Source: Sphaerolaimus hirsutus (Eukaryota > Nematoda > Chromadorea > Monhysterida > Sphaerolaimidae). Taken from it: 64,000 nucleotides of DNA. Location of the stretch: positions 5,087,504-5,151,503 of the forward strand of contig OZ038460.1 of assembly GCA_964036195.1 (NCBI GenBank), read 5' to 3'. Position numbers and translations under genes: made by a program. Positions 61,580-64,000 of this stretch are shown here, piece after piece; the first letter of the stretch is position 1, and each line of letters opens with the position of its first letter. The notes beneath the pieces were generated by a model. It had not been told where the DNA came from. It searched no databases and was given only the letters and a program-made list of their open reading frames with translations.

Positions 61580-62217
61580 GTTTGTCAATTTTGTTGAACA
61601 TCAATGTGTCTTTAAGCTTTTAGCTGACTATTGTGTATCTTATCTACTTGTTTGAATGTTTTTTTGGGTTACGTTAGGGTTGAAACGGGATCCCGATCCC
61701 GAATCCCGAGAAATTTCGGGATTTTGTGGTCCCGATCCCGAAACCTCAATCCCGATCCCGAAATTTGAAAAAGCCAATCCCGATCCCGAGACTTTGAAAA
61801 TCCCAATCCCGATCCCGAAAAAAATGCCCCGATCCCGATCCCGGACAAATTCACAGACACAAAAGGTGCCGCAAATGGCACTTTTAAAGGACCATTTTTG
61901 GGCGGTAGTACGGCGGGACTGACCAAAATATCGGGGGGGTTGGCGTGGTTTCTTTTCTTTACCTTGCCTGATTTTTCTTTTTTGGTTGGAGGTGGATATT
62001 TAAAGAAGTGGGTGATTGGGGGAGTTGTTGCGGCATATCGACGACGCCATTGGTCGCTGAGAACCATGACGTCATCGATTTTAAATTATTACCATAATCA
62101 GGGACGCATGTGCATGCACTCAGCCACGTGATTATCACGTGATTAGCACTGCGTGCATGCACTTTTTTAGTAATTATTGTGTGCACCGCACCCGCGCACA
62201 TGGCGTGCCGCGTGACT

Positions 62218-62253
62218 TATAAATGGGCCGCGCACAGGTGCCTCCATTCAGTT
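62218..62253 (+). promoter_or_regulatory. TATA box and initiator of a putative small transcript
   Basis: TATAAA at 62218 and TCAGTT at 62248 are 32 bp apart measured to the initiator A, the usual RNA polymerase II spacing. CACGTG boxes and a CRE-like TGACGTCA lie 100-180 bp upstream. Inferred only; no transcript is known. Confidence 0.4.
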
Positions 62254-62310
62254 GTTTTTACTCGCTCAGCGTTGACCAAACCGTAGTCGGTCAATGCTGA
62301 GTGGGTTTGT

Positions 62311-62394
62311 GTGCCAGAACAATATTTGGCTGACTGCGACAGCGCATGGCGTGCGTCATGCGTTATCGCAGTCAGCCAAATATTTTTCTGGCAC
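62311..62394 (+). ncRNA. Candidate hairpin RNA (41-bp arms, 2-nt loop)
   Basis: Left arm 62311-62351 and right arm 62354-62394 pair over 41 positions with four mismatches; the shared core is AATATTTGGCTGACTGCGA. It starts about 60 nt after the putative initiator. Could be a hairpin precursor RNA, or simply a DNA palindrome with no transcript. Confidence 0.35.
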
Positions 62395-62530
62395 GAGCAT
62401 AAAACGCCTCGCAGACTGGGGGTCCAATTGCCCCATTTTTGTATGCAGTTTGCAAAAATTTTGCGCGCAAGCGAGCTTTTCTCCACCTCCACTATATTCC
62501 TGTTGCCTGGGCATGGACACCACTATAAAT

Positions 62531-62989
62531 CAGGGCCGTATCCAGGGGGGGGGGGCGGGGGGGGCTGCAGCCCCCCCCCTCCCGGGGCGAGACCAAAAAG
62601 TGACCGGAAAATGCGACTTTTTCAACGTCAGCGTAAAAAATTTTGCGCGCAAGCGCGCATTCTTCACCAGACATAAGCTATTATCATCGGATTTGCTGCA
62701 TGTGGCCACAAATCGTTATAAATACACTCAATGTTGTGTTTTTTTGCTGTTTTGTATGTATATTTACATACATATACAGCATTCCATGGCGCGGACGCCA
62801 ACGCCAATGTCGCTATGGCGTGGCGCCTACTAATGGCGCCAGCGCCATGGCACCATTCCGCCACTGCCATGGCACCATTCCGCCACTATGTAGCTAAAAT
62901 TTTAGGGGGGGGGGGCTGAGCCCCCCCCCCTCGCCGGCCTCCGTAAACAAGCAGCCCCCCCCCGCTCAAAAATCCTGGATACGTCCCTG
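62531..62989. mobile_element. C-family hAT-like element nested in B
   Basis: CAGGGCCGTATCCAGG ... CTGGATACGTCCCTG with exact duplication CTATAAAT (62523-62530, 62990-62997). GCGCGCAAGCGCGC at 62645. Confidence 0.92.
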
Positions 62990-63081
62990 CTATAAATGGA
63001 CTCAATACAGTACCCACACCATAGTTTAAGGTTAATACACATGCATATGGTAGACAGTGGTGTGAATGACAATGCCAGGCA

Positions 63082-63777
63082 TAGGGTTGGCCGATGTTTT
63101 TTTTAACGTTTTTTTTTTAAAAAAAACGTTTAAAAAAAACAAAACATGACGTCTGAAATGTTTTTTTTTTTTAAAAACATCAGCCGAAATTTTTAGTACT
63201 AAGCATTAGGTATTTTGCAAAATTTTTGCGCGCAAGCGCGCAATTTCACGCACAAATTGACATTGGTGGTTGTTTTCATTGGTTTTGTTGCATTTTTAGT
63301 ATCAAAACATCCATTTCTATGTGCTACCGTGGGTGAAAAGCTGACATATGTTGCTGTAATATATAATATTGAGGTAATGTGCTTCCATGTACCTCCACAG
63401 TGTGTAACTTCACTCCCAGAGTAACAACCTCCTTTTATAACCTTGTTTGATCACCATTCCGTGCCAAACTTTACCTGATGTCATGAACATTCGACTATAA
63501 GGCGATATACGAACGATATGTCGACGAAAAATGGATATTTTTGACACAAATCACCACTTATAATGCTTTCCCATGGCTCCACAGCCATTATATGGTCATA
63601 TTTAACATCACAGAGTATTGCCAGTGTCTGATATACCTATATATGTTGACACTAGGTCATATCTGGGAGCTTTTAAAAAAAACGTTTTTTTATTTAAAAA
63701 AACGTTTTTTTAAATAAAAAAAACGTTTTTTTTTAAAAAAAACATCGAGTTAAAAAAACCGTTTTTTTCCAACCCTA
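63082..63777. mobile_element. hAT-like family A copy nested in B
   Basis: TAGGGTTGGCC ... CCAACCCTA with exact duplication GCCAGGCA (63074-63081, 63778-63785). Arms AAAAAACGTTTTTTT; GCGCGCAAGCGCGC at 63228. Confidence 0.92.
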
Positions 63778-64000
63778 GCCAGGCAGCCCATTGCGCAGTG
63801 CCTAAATGAATCTATAGCATTGTTTTGTATGCCAATTTAATCCAACGTTTCTGGCATCCATTGTTTTTTGTGTTTTGGGTCATCTTGTGAAATTTCAGCA
63901 AAAATCCCTGAAAACCAATTTTTAGGCCTTAATCCCGATCCCGAGAAAACGCCAATCCCGATCCCGAAAGGTCAATCCCGATCCCGAAATCTCAAAAAGC

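Larger units (their letters stand above)
61903..62432. mobile_element. 530-bp insert with promoter-like layout and 84-bp palindrome
   Basis: Flanked by CCATTTTTG at 61894-61902 and 62433-62441 within a B-family element, so it inserted after B. No clear terminal inverted repeats. It holds TGACGTCA (62067), two CACGTG boxes (62125, 62136), TATAAA (62218-62223), an initiator-like TCAGTT (62248-62253), a 13-bp stem-loop (62265-62301) and a near-perfect palindrome (62311-62394). No similar sequence elsewhere in the window. Confidence 0.7.
61675..64000. mobile_element. B-family element interrupted by three later insertions (runs off the window)
   Basis: Starts TAGGGTTGAAACGGGATC after ACGT. Pieces 61675-61902, 62442-62530, 62998-63081 and 63786-64000 together read as the reverse complement of the B copy at 50497-51270. 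They are separated by a 530-bp unknown insert, a C-family element and an A-family element, each with flanking duplications. The right end is outside the window. Confidence 0.88.

Noticed and set aside
62294..62833. 179-codon frame over the right-hand nest
   Set aside because: It spans the palindrome, B, and C elements and their G/C runs; composition is that of repeats, not a protein.

Overview
The window is nuclear DNA of a metazoan, most likely a nematode. It carries seven spliced protein genes with GT-AG introns and no bacterial-type ORFs. The nematode call rests on three things. One gene is a cuticlin-type zona pellucida (ZP) protein with the nematode-style motifs CFYMEA, YHKWTC and EYPTDLM-like. 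The 5S rRNA sequence resembles nematode 5S in its CATCCCGTCTGATCTGGCAA and GGATCGGAGACGGCCTGGGA blocks. Several start codons sit 11-24 nt behind a splice-acceptor-like sequence, as in spliced-leader trans-splicing. The species cannot be told.

Layout. 1-10.2 kb: no recognisable gene; dispersed inverted-repeat elements. 10.2-14.7 kb (minus): cuticlin, 6 exons, 388 aa. 19.1-32.0 kb (minus): class III phosphatidylinositol 3-kinase PIK3C3/VPS34, 20 exons, 926 aa. 33.1-37.8 kb (plus): LysM-domain membrane protein of the LYSMD3/4 type, 5 exons, 280 aa. 38.6-41.1 kb (plus): C1orf43/NICE-3-like membrane protein, 5 exons, 261 aa. 41.8-53.3 kb (plus): cytosolic dipeptidyl peptidase of the DPP8/DPP9 type, 16 exons, about 1000 aa. 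A complete 5S rRNA gene lies antisense in its second intron. 54.1-60.5 kb (minus): electron transfer flavoprotein alpha subunit ETFA, 7 exons, 333 aa. 61.3 kb to the right edge (plus): first two exons of an unrecognised gene. Reading frames join across every junction given. A few donors were chosen by homology among alternatives, and these are flagged.

The genes do not form a pathway. They are mostly housekeeping functions: endosomal lipid kinase, mitochondrial electron transfer, intracellular peptidase and membrane proteins, plus one cuticle gene. PIK3C3/LYSMD and ETFA/unknown are divergent pairs. LYSMD, the C1orf43-like gene and DPP8/9 run head to tail with 0.65-0.85 kb gaps. DPP8/9 and ETFA converge.

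The most striking feature is the repeat load. Introns and intergenic DNA are packed with non-autonomous DNA transposons, often nested, many bounded by exact 8-bp target-site duplications (hAT-like) or TA duplications (mariner-like). No intact transposase was seen. Several families are built almost wholly from a private short repeated motif. Three families with different ends share one GC-rich internal motif. A 530-bp insertion near the right edge has a promoter-like layout followed by a near-perfect 84-bp palindrome.
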